In this document: one piece after another, positions 6,486 through 12,822 of the stretch
Position numbering within the stretch: the first letter of the stretch is position 1
How the letters are laid out: each line of letters starts with the position of its first letter
The notes under the pieces: generated by a model
Seen by the model: only the letters and a program-made list of their open reading frames with translations
Told to the model about the DNA's origin: nothing
Database searches by the model: none
IMG/VR virus record: IMGVR_UViG_3300047547_000189
Coordinates: 1 to 45,898 of that record
Direction: 5' to 3' (one strand)
Source: a virus
DNA: 45,898 nucleotides
Made by a program: the position numbers and the translations under genes

Positions 6486-8269
6486 ACACTTCACTTACTG
6501 ACCTAGTTAAAAGATTGAAGGCTGGGGAATTTAACCCTCCTACCTCTTCTACTCTTCCTTCTAAAACTATCTCCCCTAAAGATATCTCTACTCTCCCTCC
6601 TAAAGAATCACAAAATACTAGTGAGAAAATAGAGGAGAGTAAAGAAAATATCATTGAAGATATTCAAATCATCAAAGAAGATTCTTTCCAGACATATGAT
6701 AAGTATGGTAAAGTAATCTCCTACAATAAAGAACAACAACAGATTATCTCTCTAGCAGCTTCTGGAGAATCTTGTGTTCTTATTGGCCCAGCAGGTACAG
6801 GTAAAACTACTTCAATGAATGGAGCTACTACAGCTATTATTCAGAGTGGTAAAGCAGGTATTCTGGATTCTCAAGGACATAAATATCTCCACTCTGGAAC
6901 TCCAGGTATTGTTATTGTTGCATATACTAGGCGGGCGGTTGCTAATATTAGAAAGAACCTACCAAAAGATTTACAGTCTAATGCAATCACCTGTCACAAA
7001 CTTCTAGAGTATGAACCCGTATACAATGAGGTAGAAGATCCTACAACTGGTGGATTTAAAAGGCAAATGTCTTTTGAACCTACTCGTAATGCAGGTAAGC
7101 CTCTTCCTCCTTCTATTAAGGTTATTATCTTTGAAGAAACCTCTATGTTAGGGGTTGATCTTTATAAAGAGGTAATGGCGGCCTGTCATCACAATGTACA
7201 GTTTGTTTTCCTAGGAGATATTCAACAGCTTCCTCCAGTATTTGGGCCAGCTATTCTAGGTTTTAAACTTCTCTCTCTTCCTGTAGTTGAACTAACTCAG
7301 GTATACCGTCAGGCTCTTGAATCTCCTATCATTTCTCTAGCACATAGAATCCTTTCAGGTAAAGCTATTCCTGCTAAGGATATTCCTTCATTTAATGTTC
7401 CTTCCAAACTCACTATTAAACCATGGAAGAAAAAGATTTCCCCTGATGAGGCTTTGAATACAGTAGCACTAATGTTCTGTGGGAATAAACATAAAGAATC
7501 AGATCCTAAGAAGCAAGCTACTGGTTTGCATGAGGGAGGTTATTATGATCCTGAAGAGGATATGATTCTCATGCCTTTTGGTAAAGCATTTGGCACTGAG
7601 GAATTGAATAAACATATTGCTAACTATCTCGCAAAGAGTAGAGGGGCGGAGGTTTACCAAATCATTGGGGGGTTTGAGAAACATTACTTCTCTGTAGGAG
7701 ATAAAGTAATGTATGAGAAAGAGGATGCTACAATCATTAAGATTGAAAAGAATCTAGGATACACAGGTATGCAACCTGTTCCTCATTCTAAAACTCTAGA
7801 TTATTGGGGTATGGATAGTTCACATACTCAAGTAGAGAATGAGGAAATGTCTGAAGATGCAATGGATTTTCTTCTTTCCCAAGTAGCTTCAGGAGATCCA
7901 GAAGATAGGGTTAGAAAGTGTTCTCACGTACTAACTCTTAGGATGAATGATTCAGAGGCTGAAATTAAAATTGATACAGCATCTGCAATTAATTCACTCC
8001 TTCTAGGTTATGCTCTCACAGTACATAAAGCCCAGGGTTCTGAATGGAGGAAGGTATTTTTTATCCTTCACCAATCTCATAATACTATGATTCAAAGAGA
8101 ACTCTTGTATACTGGAGTAACTCGGGCGCGAGAGGAACTCTTTATTGTATGTGAACCTGAAACTTTCACGAAGGGTATTGAATCCCAACGAGTTAAAGGT
8201 AATACCCTGGCGGAGAAAGCAGAATTCTTTAAAGGAAAACTTAGTGCTGGATTTGTCTTGGATTGCTAA
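6482..8269 (+). CDS. SF1 DNA helicase, RecD/Pif1/Dda-like
   Basis: This 595-aa ATP-dependent DNA helicase carries the SF1B motif set. Walker A is GPAGTGKTT at about residues 102-110. Walker B is IIFEETSM, a Glu-rich variant of DE-x-x. Motif III is FLGDIQQLPPV, motif V is LTVHKAQGSEW and motif VI is YTGVTRAREEL. The first 80 residues are a Pro/Ser/Lys-rich low-complexity region, presumably a flexible tether. Enzymes of this group unwind DNA 5' to 3' and help initiate phage replication, displace proteins from DNA or restart forks (T4 Dda is the model). It overlaps the preceding gene by 4 nt and stands apart from the main replication block, separated by the GC-rich promoter and RNA region. Assignment to the family is secure; the exact role is inferred. 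Confidence 0.93.
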   Translation: MNTSLTDLVKRLKAGEFNPPTSSTLPSKTISPKDISTLPPKESQNTSEKIEESKENIIEDIQIIKEDSFQTYDKYGKVISYNKEQQQIISLAASGESCVLIGPAGTGKTTSMNGATTAIIQSGKAGILDSQGHKYLHSGTPGIVIVAYTRRAVANIRKNLPKDLQSNAITCHKLLEYEPVYNEVEDPTTGGFKRQMSFEPTRNAGKPLPPSIKVIIFEETSMLGVDLYKEVMAACHHNVQFVFLGDIQQLPPVFGPAILGFKLLSLPVVELTQVYRQALESPIISLAHRILSGKAIPAKDIPSFNVPSKLTIKPWKKKISPDEALNTVALMFCGNKHKESDPKKQATGLHEGGYYDPEEDMILMPFGKAFGTEELNKHIANYLAKSRGAEVYQIIGGFEKHYFSVGDKVMYEKEDATIIKIEKNLGYTGMQPVPHSKTLDYWGMDSSHTQVENEEMSEDAMDFLLSQVASGDPEDRVRKCSHVLTLRMNDSEAEIKIDTASAINSLLLGYALTVHKAQGSEWRKVFFILHQSHNTMIQRELLYTGVTRAREELFIVCEPETFTKGIESQRVKGNTLAEKAEFFKGKLSAGFVLDC

Positions 8270-8283
8270 GAAAGGAATAGCTT

Positions 8284-8484
8284 ATGTCCCAATTTCCAGA
8301 GATAACTCATATTGTTCTTTATACAAACACATCTAACCCTTTGGTTATTGAGGTAAAGAAGGCTACTAATGAGGAGTTAGCTATTTGGATATCTCAAGCA
8401 CTAACATACGATAAGAGTCACAGAGAGTGGAGAAAGAAAATAGTTAAACCTTATTTCACCCCTCCACCCTGGCCTTCTTATTAA
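8284..8484 (+). CDS. 66-aa protein, paralogue of next gene
   Basis: The start follows AAAGGAATAGCTT. The core (VIEVKKATNEELAIWISQAL) aligns with the next gene's core (RINVDKATHDELREWVNQAP): both have a short strand, K-A-T-x-x-E/D-E-L and a W-x-x-Q-A helix, then a basic helix (EWRKKI versus TLRKKL). They therefore look like a tandem duplication. Function is unknown; the C-terminus here is Pro-rich (PYFTPPPWPSY). Confidence 0.7.
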   Translation: MSQFPEITHIVLYTNTSNPLVIEVKKATNEELAIWISQALTYDKSHREWRKKIVKPYFTPPPWPSY

Positions 8485-8487
8485 CTT

Positions 8488-8503
8488 CTTAAATAATTTT
8501 AAG
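8488..8503 (+). promoter_or_regulatory. SD-sequestering hairpin with TAAT loop
   Basis: CTTAAA (8488-8493), loop TAAT and TTTAAG (8498-8503) form a stem that can extend by two pairs (a T-G wobble and T-A). The AAGGAA SD (8501-8506) of the gene at 8511 lies in the 3' arm. Architecture and loop match the hairpin at 1484-1499, so this looks like a recurrent regulatory element. Confidence 0.5.
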
Positions 8504-8510
8504 GAATCAT

Positions 8511-8693
8511 ATGGAAATTATCTTAAAAACTTCTGAAGGAGAGAAAAGAATTAACGTAGATAAAGCTACACATGATGAGTTAAGAGAATGGGTTAATCAA
8601 GCTCCAGACGAGAAGGCTAAAACACTACGTAAGAAACTTATGTATGTATTTTTATATAGCAATTCTCATAAGAAACCTGAGAGTGAGTTATAA
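8511..8693 (+). CDS. 60-aa protein, paralogue of previous gene
   Basis: It shares the KAT-x-x-EL-x-x-W helix region with the 66-aa protein just upstream (see that entry). The start has its SD inside a hairpin (8488-8503), unlike its sister, suggesting the two copies are expressed at different levels. The C-terminus is basic and polar (SNSHKKPESEL). It is the last gene before a GC-rich promoter island. Function is unknown. Confidence 0.7.
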   Translation: MEIILKTSEGEKRINVDKATHDELREWVNQAPDEKAKTLRKKLMYVFLYSNSHKKPESEL

Positions 8694-8710
8694 TATTCCC
8701 GGCGGGGTGC

Positions 8711-8739
8711 TTGACACCTATCCCCGACCCTGGTACATT
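8711..8739 (+). promoter_or_regulatory. Strong sigma70-type promoter P2
   Basis: TTGACA (8711-8716), a 17-nt spacer and TACATT (8734-8739) form a near-consensus host promoter inside a GC-rich island (about 8697-8775) that contrasts with the AT-rich surroundings. A small inverted repeat CTGTC/GACAG follows the -10 box and could be an operator or initial transcript hairpin. It lies 80 nt before a host-codon-adapted gene and the non-coding RNA region, so it probably drives both at high level. Confidence 0.7.
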
Positions 8740-8819
8740 CGCATCTGTCGGTTGGACAGGCACCGATTCTAGTTAAAGCCTGTTAAACTTTTAAACTCTG
8801 TTCTTACCAAGGAAATAAA

Positions 8820-9479
8820 ATGACTGAAACCACCACTGCTGACAACACCAATGTTCAGGAACTTGTTGATCCGCAAAAGCTCTTTGATGAAAAGGAATTT
8901 AAGTTCCGATTCAAGAAGGATAAGCTGGAGAATCAACGCCCCTCGATTGAAGTTAAGTTGGCTGTTCCTTCTTTTGATGGCATTGTTTCAATTCTTTCGA
9001 ATGCCAAGACTGAAGAAGGTAAGAAGGAATATGATCTTCTCTTGGATGCCATGTACGAAGTTATTCGTTCGGGTGCCCTGGAAAAGATTTCGAATGATGA
9101 AAAGCTGACTTCGGAAAACTTCCCGTTTGGTGAAGTTACCTGGAAGGCAATTGCTAATCAAGATCGTGCTGATCGTCGTGCTTCTTCGATTCCTGTTGAA
9201 CTGTGGAATGAATTTGCTACGGATTACATTAGCATCATGCCGGCACTTACCAATAAGTCTCCGGAAGCTGTTACCAATGCGACTATTGTTTACCTGAAGA
9301 AGTTCTCGCAAGTTAAGCAAGATAAGAAGTCGCTGGAAAAGCTGAAGGAACAACTGGCTATCTATACTCAAAACACCAAGCGTGGTGAAGATTTTGTGGA
9401 AATCCTTGATCTTCTGCAACGTAAGGTGGATGTCTATCTGAAGGCAGATGATGTTGAACAGTTGATTGCTAATCTGTAA
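8820..9479 (+). CDS. Highly expressed 219-aa protein, unknown function
   Basis: The start follows AAGGAAATAAA, and the gene has promoter P2 upstream. It is sharply different from its neighbours in codon use: Arg is CGN with no AGA, Lys mostly AAG, Leu often CTG and Ser TCG, as expected for very high expression in the host. The protein is acidic at the N-terminus and helical. The C-terminal half has PVELWNEFATDYISIM, then SPEAVTNATIVYLKKFS and a final helical region. The same order is found in the 45069-45719 product, so the two look like paralogues. The C-terminal pattern recurs in other phages as unnamed abundant early proteins. DNA binding is possible but unsupported. Confidence 0.8.
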   Translation: MTETTTADNTNVQELVDPQKLFDEKEFKFRFKKDKLENQRPSIEVKLAVPSFDGIVSILSNAKTEEGKKEYDLLLDAMYEVIRSGALEKISNDEKLTSENFPFGEVTWKAIANQDRADRRASSIPVELWNEFATDYISIMPALTNKSPEAVTNATIVYLKKFSQVKQDKKSLEKLKEQLAIYTQNTKRGEDFVEILDLLQRKVDVYLKADDVEQLIANL

Positions 9480-9493
9480 AGAGCATTACAACG

Positions 9494-9771
9494 AGGAAGT
9501 TTGGGTAGTTTGAGGTTATGAACCCAGTAAATGTTGATATACTAGACCTGAGACATTCTTCGCTCCGCGTAAATTAAGATTCTCAATCCTCTAACTTATC
9601 AATCCTGACAGTGCAGTAAGAAAGAGGAAAGAGATACTCACTCCCTATCCTGTTATCTAGTAGGTTCCCATTAACCGATCGCGGTGCCGATATCCAGCAT
9701 AATGCTGGTAAGTGTAAGTCCAAAGCCAGTAAGTTAATGTAGAAGCTAGACGAAGGATATAGTGACTTCCT
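9494..9771 (+). ncRNA. Putative large branched non-coding RNA
   Basis: No credible gene lies in 9480-9890. Pairings seen by eye: closing stem AGGAAGT (9494-9500) with ACTTCCT (9765-9771); TGGGT/ACCCA (9502-9506/9522-9526); TACTAGA/TCTAGTA (9540-9546/9656-9662), which encloses TGAGA/TCTCA (9549-9553/9581-9585) and TCCTCT-AA-CTTA/TAAG-AA-AGAGGA (9587-9598/9617-9628); and CATTAAC/GTTAATG (9669-9675/9733-9739), which encloses CCAGCA-TAA-TGCTGG (9694-9708). The helices nest consistently into a multibranch fold, and ATATCC/GGATAT (9690-9695/9755-9760) could add a pseudoknot. It is transcribed after an abundantly expressed gene. It may be analogous to large ornate phage RNAs (GOLLD, ROOL), but I see no sequence match to them. 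Confidence 0.6.
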
Positions 9772-9791
9772 AGGCAAGAAGTAAAAAGGCC

Positions 9792-9882
9792 TATATATTT
9801 CCCTGTATCTGATTTGTACTTAGAGAAGTTGGTCTAAGTTTCAATGTACAGAAACAGCACTTCGGATATAGGGAAATATATA
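9792..9882 (+). ncRNA. Structured RNA domain with 18-bp closing stem
   Basis: Positions 9792-9809 pair with 9865-9882 over 18 bp (13 Watson-Crick pairs, one G-U, four more Watson-Crick pairs). Inside are TGTA/TACA plus CTTAGA/TCTAAG (9815-9824 with 9833-9838 and 9847-9850; 8-nt bulge), and a small GAA/TTC hairpin (9851-9863), giving a three-way junction. The element ends 8 nt before the ATG at 9891, which has no properly spaced SD; the only SD-like purine run (AGGGAAA) is buried in the 3' arm. It may be the 3' domain of the preceding RNA or a cis-acting switch for the next gene. Confidence 0.6.
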
Positions 9883-9890
9883 ATATTATC

Positions 9891-10148
9891 ATGAGAGACT
9901 ATCAACCAATCTGGTTAAAATTAAAAGCTCTCCCACGCGACAAGGCTGAAACTGAGGGGGTTTCTGTCATCGCTAATAGAAATCTTCACCCCAGAATTTT
10001 AAAGGCTGTAGTTAAAGAAAAGTGGATGGACATGGCATACAAACTAGCTAATGAAAAGTACAATGCCATACTATCTCATTCTACAGAGCACTCTAAGATA
10101 ACATTCTTTCTGAGGCAGGAGAGAATATATACCTCAGAAGATCTATAA
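9891..10148 (+). CDS. Conserved small phage protein, unknown function
   Basis: This 85-aa protein matches by eye a family common in tailed phages: a Trp near the start followed by K-L-K, then NLHPRILKAVVKEKWMD, then YKLANE, then a C-terminal strand KITFFLRQE. Members have no known function. The start has no normal SD; the closest purine run is 17 nt away and base-paired in the 9792-9882 element, so translation is probably controlled by that structure. The stop overlaps the stem of a terminator. Confidence 0.75.
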   Translation: MRDYQPIWLKLKALPRDKAETEGVSVIANRNLHPRILKAVVKEKWMDMAYKLANEKYNAILSHSTEHSKITFFLRQERIYTSEDL

Positions 10149-10172
10149 CCCACTTTCTGGTGGGTTTATTTT
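10147..10172 (+). terminator. Rho-independent terminator
   Basis: AACCCAC (10147-10153) and GTGGGTT (10160-10166) form a 7-bp stem with loop TTTCTG, followed by TATTTTTA. It begins within the stop codon of the preceding gene and closes the P2 transcription unit (abundant gene, RNA region, 85-aa gene). Confidence 0.75.
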
Positions 10173-10193
10173 TATGCACTAAAGGATTCTTAA

Positions 10194-10430
10194 ATGACTA
10201 TTTCATATTATGAACTTCATGGCGAGATTATAGCTGAAACTTCGAAGGCTATTCTATTTGAGGTTAAGTATGTTAATGAGACTCCTCTAGAAACTAAGAG
10301 GCGAATTTGGTTTCCTCTCTCTCAGATTAATAAGATTCATAGAACTACACCAGAGAACCTAGAATCTGGAGAGGATGCTGATATGATTTCTGTGCAAGAC
10401 TGGATTATTAAAGAGAAAGGTTTGAACTAA
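10194..10430 (+). CDS. 78-aa phage protein (WFPLSQ motif)
   Basis: The start follows AAAGGATTCTTAA. The pattern 'KAILFEV...RRIWFPLSQI...ISVQDWIIKEKGL' matches a small-protein family frequent in phage replication regions, where an N-terminal beta unit ends in W-F-P-x-S-Q and the C-terminus in W-I-x-x-K-G-L. The function of that family is not known to me. It is the first gene after a terminator, so it may have its own promoter, which I cannot identify. Confidence 0.75.
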   Translation: MTISYYELHGEIIAETSKAILFEVKYVNETPLETKRRIWFPLSQINKIHRTTPENLESGEDADMISVQDWIIKEKGLN

Positions 10431-10431
10431 T

Positions 10432-10680
10432 ATGAATACTCCCACACCTAAGATGGAAATTCCTACAGTTATTAGTTTCTCCTCAGCAGATGCTTTGAAG
10501 ATTCAAAAGAAACTTCGAGATATTCTTAATGAGGCTTCAGAACTTAATATGCCTTCTGGAATGCTTGTTGGTATGTTGATGTATGAGATAGCCGCTATTC
10601 ACGAAAAGATTTTTGCCTTCTCTACTCTGCTTGAAAGAGTACAAGCGGAGAAAAATAGTGGAGGTCACAATGAGCACTAA
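10432..10680 (+). CDS. 82-aa helical protein, unknown function
   Basis: It starts 2 nt after the previous stop. The middle and C-terminus are helical (ALKIQKKLRDILNEASEL, LMYEIAAIHEKIFAF). It contains a Met-rich turn (MPSGMLVGMLM). It overlaps the next gene by 11 nt, whose SD (GGAGG) lies within it. No family is recognised. Confidence 0.7.
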   Translation: MNTPTPKMEIPTVISFSSADALKIQKKLRDILNEASELNMPSGMLVGMLMYEIAAIHEKIFAFSTLLERVQAEKNSGGHNEH

Positions 10681-10966
10681 TCTTCCAAACCTAGATGGTC
10701 AAGAACTTAAGAATAAAGTAGAAGAACTTAAGACAAAACTTCTAGCTCGTGATCCTATGATGCCTATGCTTCTTAGAGAAGTACATAACGCATTGCGCGA
10801 ACAACCTGAAAATGTTACGCTACTTGCTGAGGAAGAGATTGCTGTTATTGTAGAGGGGTTGAAAATTCAAACAGGTATTGAGTTTGCAGCTACAGCTACT
10901 AAATCTCCTAGTGTTGCCAAATCTGTGAACGCTAAGATTAAATCCCTCGGCGCCGATGCTTTTTAA
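10670..10966 (+). CDS. 98-aa phage protein (replication region), unknown function
   Basis: ATG at 10670 is preferred because GGAGG precedes it at 8 nt; the same frame is open from 10613 but that part overlaps the previous gene. The pattern 'MLLREVHNALREQPENVTLLAEEEIAVIVEGLKIQTG' (quoted in pieces: LLREVHNAL, ENVTLLAEEEIAVIVEGL) resembles a family of small helical proteins found near phage recombination genes. The C-terminus is Ala/Lys-rich. A role next to the Cas4-like/Sak4 module is suggested only by position. Confidence 0.75.
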   Translation: MSTNLPNLDGQELKNKVEELKTKLLARDPMMPMLLREVHNALREQPENVTLLAEEEIAVIVEGLKIQTGIEFAATATKSPSVAKSVNAKIKSLGADAF

Positions 10967-10980
10967 TTAAGGAGCCTACT

Positions 10981-11082
10981 ATGGAAAGATTTTATGGCCT
11001 TATGTTGATTCTCCTTCTTGTACTTATTATTGCTGCTATCTTTTTCTCTGATGGTGATGATGAAGATTGGGGAGATAATTAA
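10981..11082 (+). CDS. 33-aa membrane peptide
   Basis: AAGGAG lies 7 nt upstream of ATG 10981. After MERFYG comes an almost uninterrupted hydrophobic stretch (LMLILLLVLIIAAIFF), then a strongly acidic tail (DGDDEDWGDN). This is a classic single-pass peptide. Its TAA overlaps the next ATG (TAATG). Role is unknown; it may anchor a replication component or affect the host membrane. Confidence 0.65.
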   Translation: MERFYGLMLILLLVLIIAAIFFSDGDDEDWGDN

Positions 11083-11189
11083 TGAGCAACCCTCCATTTA
11101 AACTTAGAACTCTCGATCTGAATATCAAATTCATCCTAGCAAAATGGACTCAGATCAATCAATACTTCAAGTATCCTCCAACAAGGTAG
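11082..11189 (+). CDS. 35-aa ORF, possibly broken N-terminus
   Basis: ATG overlaps the previous stop (TAATG), with GGGGAGA at good spacing, so initiation is likely. The product (MSNPPFKLRTLDLNIKFI and onward, ending YPPTR) stops at TAG 11187-11189. Beyond this, coding-like sequence resumes in another frame (ORF at 11144), raising the possibility that a frameshift has split a longer gene between 11082 and 11353. Function is unknown. Confidence 0.4.
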   Translation: MSNPPFKLRTLDLNIKFILAKWTQINQYFKYPPTR

Positions 11190-11668
11190 ATTCTTCTTTA
11201 CAATTTAATCTTCAAGAGTGTATAATTATAGTCTGGCTCACTAATAAATTAGTGTATCCGGACTATAAGCTTTTTAGAGAAGCCTTTAATTTACCTTCTG
11301 GAGACAATAATTCTAGAGAAGTTTACTCTCCACTAATAGAGGAAATAGTTTCATGCCTCCCAACATCTTCGATATCGACTCACTATTACCAACTGTGGCA
11401 GTTGAGTTCAATGATCCTATCAATGGATTATCCATTAGCTTGCCAGAAACTATTCAAGGAGAAGCTTGGAAAGAGGAAGGATATGAAGGAGAGATTGATT
11501 ACAGGGTTCGCCAATTATCATATTCCTCGCTCCTCTCCTTACATTCATGCCCGCGTAAGTTCCAACTCTACAAACTCCGCTCCTCCCACAGAACAGAAGA
11601 AGCAATTAAAACAACCATCACCTTCAGCTTTGGCCATGTTGTCGGCGATGCAATTCAAAAAGTCCTAG
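11144..11668 (+). CDS. Doubtful ORF overlapping the exonuclease gene
   Basis: This 174-codon frame has no SD. Its first about 70 residues (for example ECIIIVWLTNKLVYPDY, PLIEEIVSCLPT) look protein-like and occupy the otherwise empty 11190-11352 gap. Its last about 100 residues run out of frame through the well-supported exonuclease gene and are Ser/Pro/Gln-rich. Possibilities are a genuine overlapping gene, the continuation of the 35-aa ORF after a frameshift, or chance. Confidence 0.3.
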   Translation: MDSDQSILQVSSNKVDSSLQFNLQECIIIVWLTNKLVYPDYKLFREAFNLPSGDNNSREVYSPLIEEIVSCLPTSSISTHYYQLWQLSSMILSMDYPLACQKLFKEKLGKRKDMKERLITGFANYHIPRSSPYIHARVSSNSTNSAPPTEQKKQLKQPSPSALAMLSAMQFKKS

Positions 11669-12405
11669 AAGGCTGGGATGAAGATAAAGTAATCTTTGCT
11701 ATGTTTATGGGCTGGCATACTGACCTAATGAACTCAGATGCAAAGGCAAAGAAATCATTCTGGTCTGCTGTTATAGCGATTCAGAATTTTATTTCTCTTA
11801 GAAAGGCAGGATTTTTAGAAGATTATGAACTGGTCTATTATGATGGCAAGCCTGCTACAGAGCTTTCTTTTTGTATCAATTTGCCTGACGGGTTCCGTCT
11901 TCGCGGTTTTGTTGATGCAGTATTACGACACAAAATCACAGGAAAAATTGTTGTCCTGGAATGCAAAACTACTGGCTCAGTTACGATCAACCCTGCTACA
12001 TACAAAAACTCTGCTCAAGCTATTGGCTATTCTATTGTGCTTGATGTTTTGTACCCAAATCTATCTTCTTATGAAGTTCTGTACCTAATCTATCAAACAG
12101 GACAAAGAGAATATCTAACCATTCCTTTTACTAAAACATATCTTCAGCGAGCACTTTGGATTAGAGAACTCCTTCTAGATGTTGAGATGATTAAGCTTTA
12201 TGAAGAAGCTGAAGTTTATCCAATGCATGGAGAATCTTGTATATCTTTTGGTAGAGATTGTGAATACTTGCAATCTTGTAATTTGAGTACAGAATATCTA
12301 ACAAATAAATGTACTCCTCAGGAAGAAGATAAGACAGAGTATCAGATTAATCTTTCACTCACTGATCTTCTTGAAGCACAACTTAGAAAGGTAGAGGAAT
12401 TCTAA
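11353..12405 (+). CDS. Cas4/RecB-like PD-(D/E)xK exonuclease with Fe-S cysteines
   Basis: The 350-aa protein has the RecB-family nuclease layout. The N-terminal motif is YSSLLSLHSCPRKFQLYKL, with Cys66. A His motif follows (FGHVVGDAIQ, His95). The catalytic core has Asp188 in GFVDAVL and Glu203-x-Lys205 in VVLECKT. Three C-terminal cysteines (296, 303, 309) with Cys66 could bind a 4Fe-4S cluster as in Cas4, AddB and related phage exonucleases. Such enzymes resect DNA ends to give single strands for recombination. It is encoded just upstream of Sak4 and the SSB-like protein, which use single-stranded DNA. The start at 11353 follows AGAGGAAATAGTTTC. No CRISPR array or Cas1 is present, so an adaptation role is not suggested. 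Confidence 0.85.
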   Translation: MPPNIFDIDSLLPTVAVEFNDPINGLSISLPETIQGEAWKEEGYEGEIDYRVRQLSYSSLLSLHSCPRKFQLYKLRSSHRTEEAIKTTITFSFGHVVGDAIQKVLEGWDEDKVIFAMFMGWHTDLMNSDAKAKKSFWSAVIAIQNFISLRKAGFLEDYELVYYDGKPATELSFCINLPDGFRLRGFVDAVLRHKITGKIVVLECKTTGSVTINPATYKNSAQAIGYSIVLDVLYPNLSSYEVLYLIYQTGQREYLTIPFTKTYLQRALWIRELLLDVEMIKLYEEAEVYPMHGESCISFGRDCEYLQSCNLSTEYLTNKCTPQEEDKTEYQINLSLTDLLEAQLRKVEEF

Positions 12406-12406
12406 C

Positions 12407-12616
12407 ATGGCTAAACGTTTTTCTATGTACTTTGTAGAGCATGAGCAAGGTACTGTATATGGATCTAATGATTCAGATAAAATTCTGGAACTAAAGAATA
12501 AGTATAATGGAATTGTTCTGTTTCCTCAACACCAAAAAGCTAGTGTTGATGGGGAAGAATTTGATATCATTGACGCAGATGACATGGCTGATATGGAAGA
12601 AGAAGGAGAAGGTTAA
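12407..12616 (+). CDS. 69-aa acidic protein, unknown function
   Basis: It starts 2 nt after the exonuclease stop, with AGAGGA as SD. The N-terminal half is mixed beta (RFSMYFVEHEQGTVYG) and the C-terminal third strongly acidic (DADDMADMEEEGEG). The acidic tail recalls partner-binding tails, such as those of DNA mimics or SSB interaction tails, but there is no specific motif. It lies between exonuclease and Sak4, so a recombination accessory role is possible. Confidence 0.7.
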   Translation: MAKRFSMYFVEHEQGTVYGSNDSDKILELKNKYNGIVLFPQHQKASVDGEEFDIIDADDMADMEEEGEG

Positions 12617-12618
12617 TC

Positions 12619-12822
12619 ATGAGCACTAACACTAGCGTAGCTATTAAGAAATATCATCCTGTACGAGCTATTATGGCATACCGCCAAGTGGCAGTTATCA
12701 ATACTTTGTGGGGTCTTGGTATTCATTTGAGAAAAAGGTTTCCTAGAAACGACTTGTATAAAGTTATTAGTTCCCTACCTAAACCACAAATCGCTTGGGT
12801 GCTTAAGGATCTTAAATCATGA
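12619..12822 (+). CDS. 67-aa basic protein, unknown function
   Basis: GAAGGAGAAGGTTAATC precedes the ATG. The protein is basic and helical (VRAIMAYRQVAVINTLWGL, IHLRKRFPRNDLYKVI) and could bind nucleic acid. It overlaps the Sak4 start by 4 nt (ATGA), so it is translationally coupled with the recombinase. No family is recognised. Confidence 0.7.
   Translation: MSTNTSVAIKKYHPVRAIMAYRQVAVINTLWGLGIHLRKRFPRNDLYKVISSLPKPQIAWVLKDLKS

Noticed and set aside
9494-9771. Group I intron, suggested by GGATATAGT near the 3' end
   Set aside because: The R/S core pairing and P/Q elements could not be found and the flanking genes are complete, so no split exon exists.
9583-9777. 64-codon minus-strand ORF in the RNA gap
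   Set aside because: No SD, Ser/Leu-rich mirror-like composition, and it overlaps the structured RNA region transcribed from the opposite strand.
9806-9865. Hammerhead ribozyme in the 9792-9882 element (CTGAT, then GAAA beside helices)
   Set aside because: The CTGATGA core is CTGATTT here, so the essential G8 and A9 are missing, and there is no proper third stem or cleavage triplet.
11353-12405. CRISPR adaptation role for the Cas4-like nuclease
   Set aside because: No CRISPR repeats, Cas1 or Cas2 in the window; its recombination neighbours explain it better.
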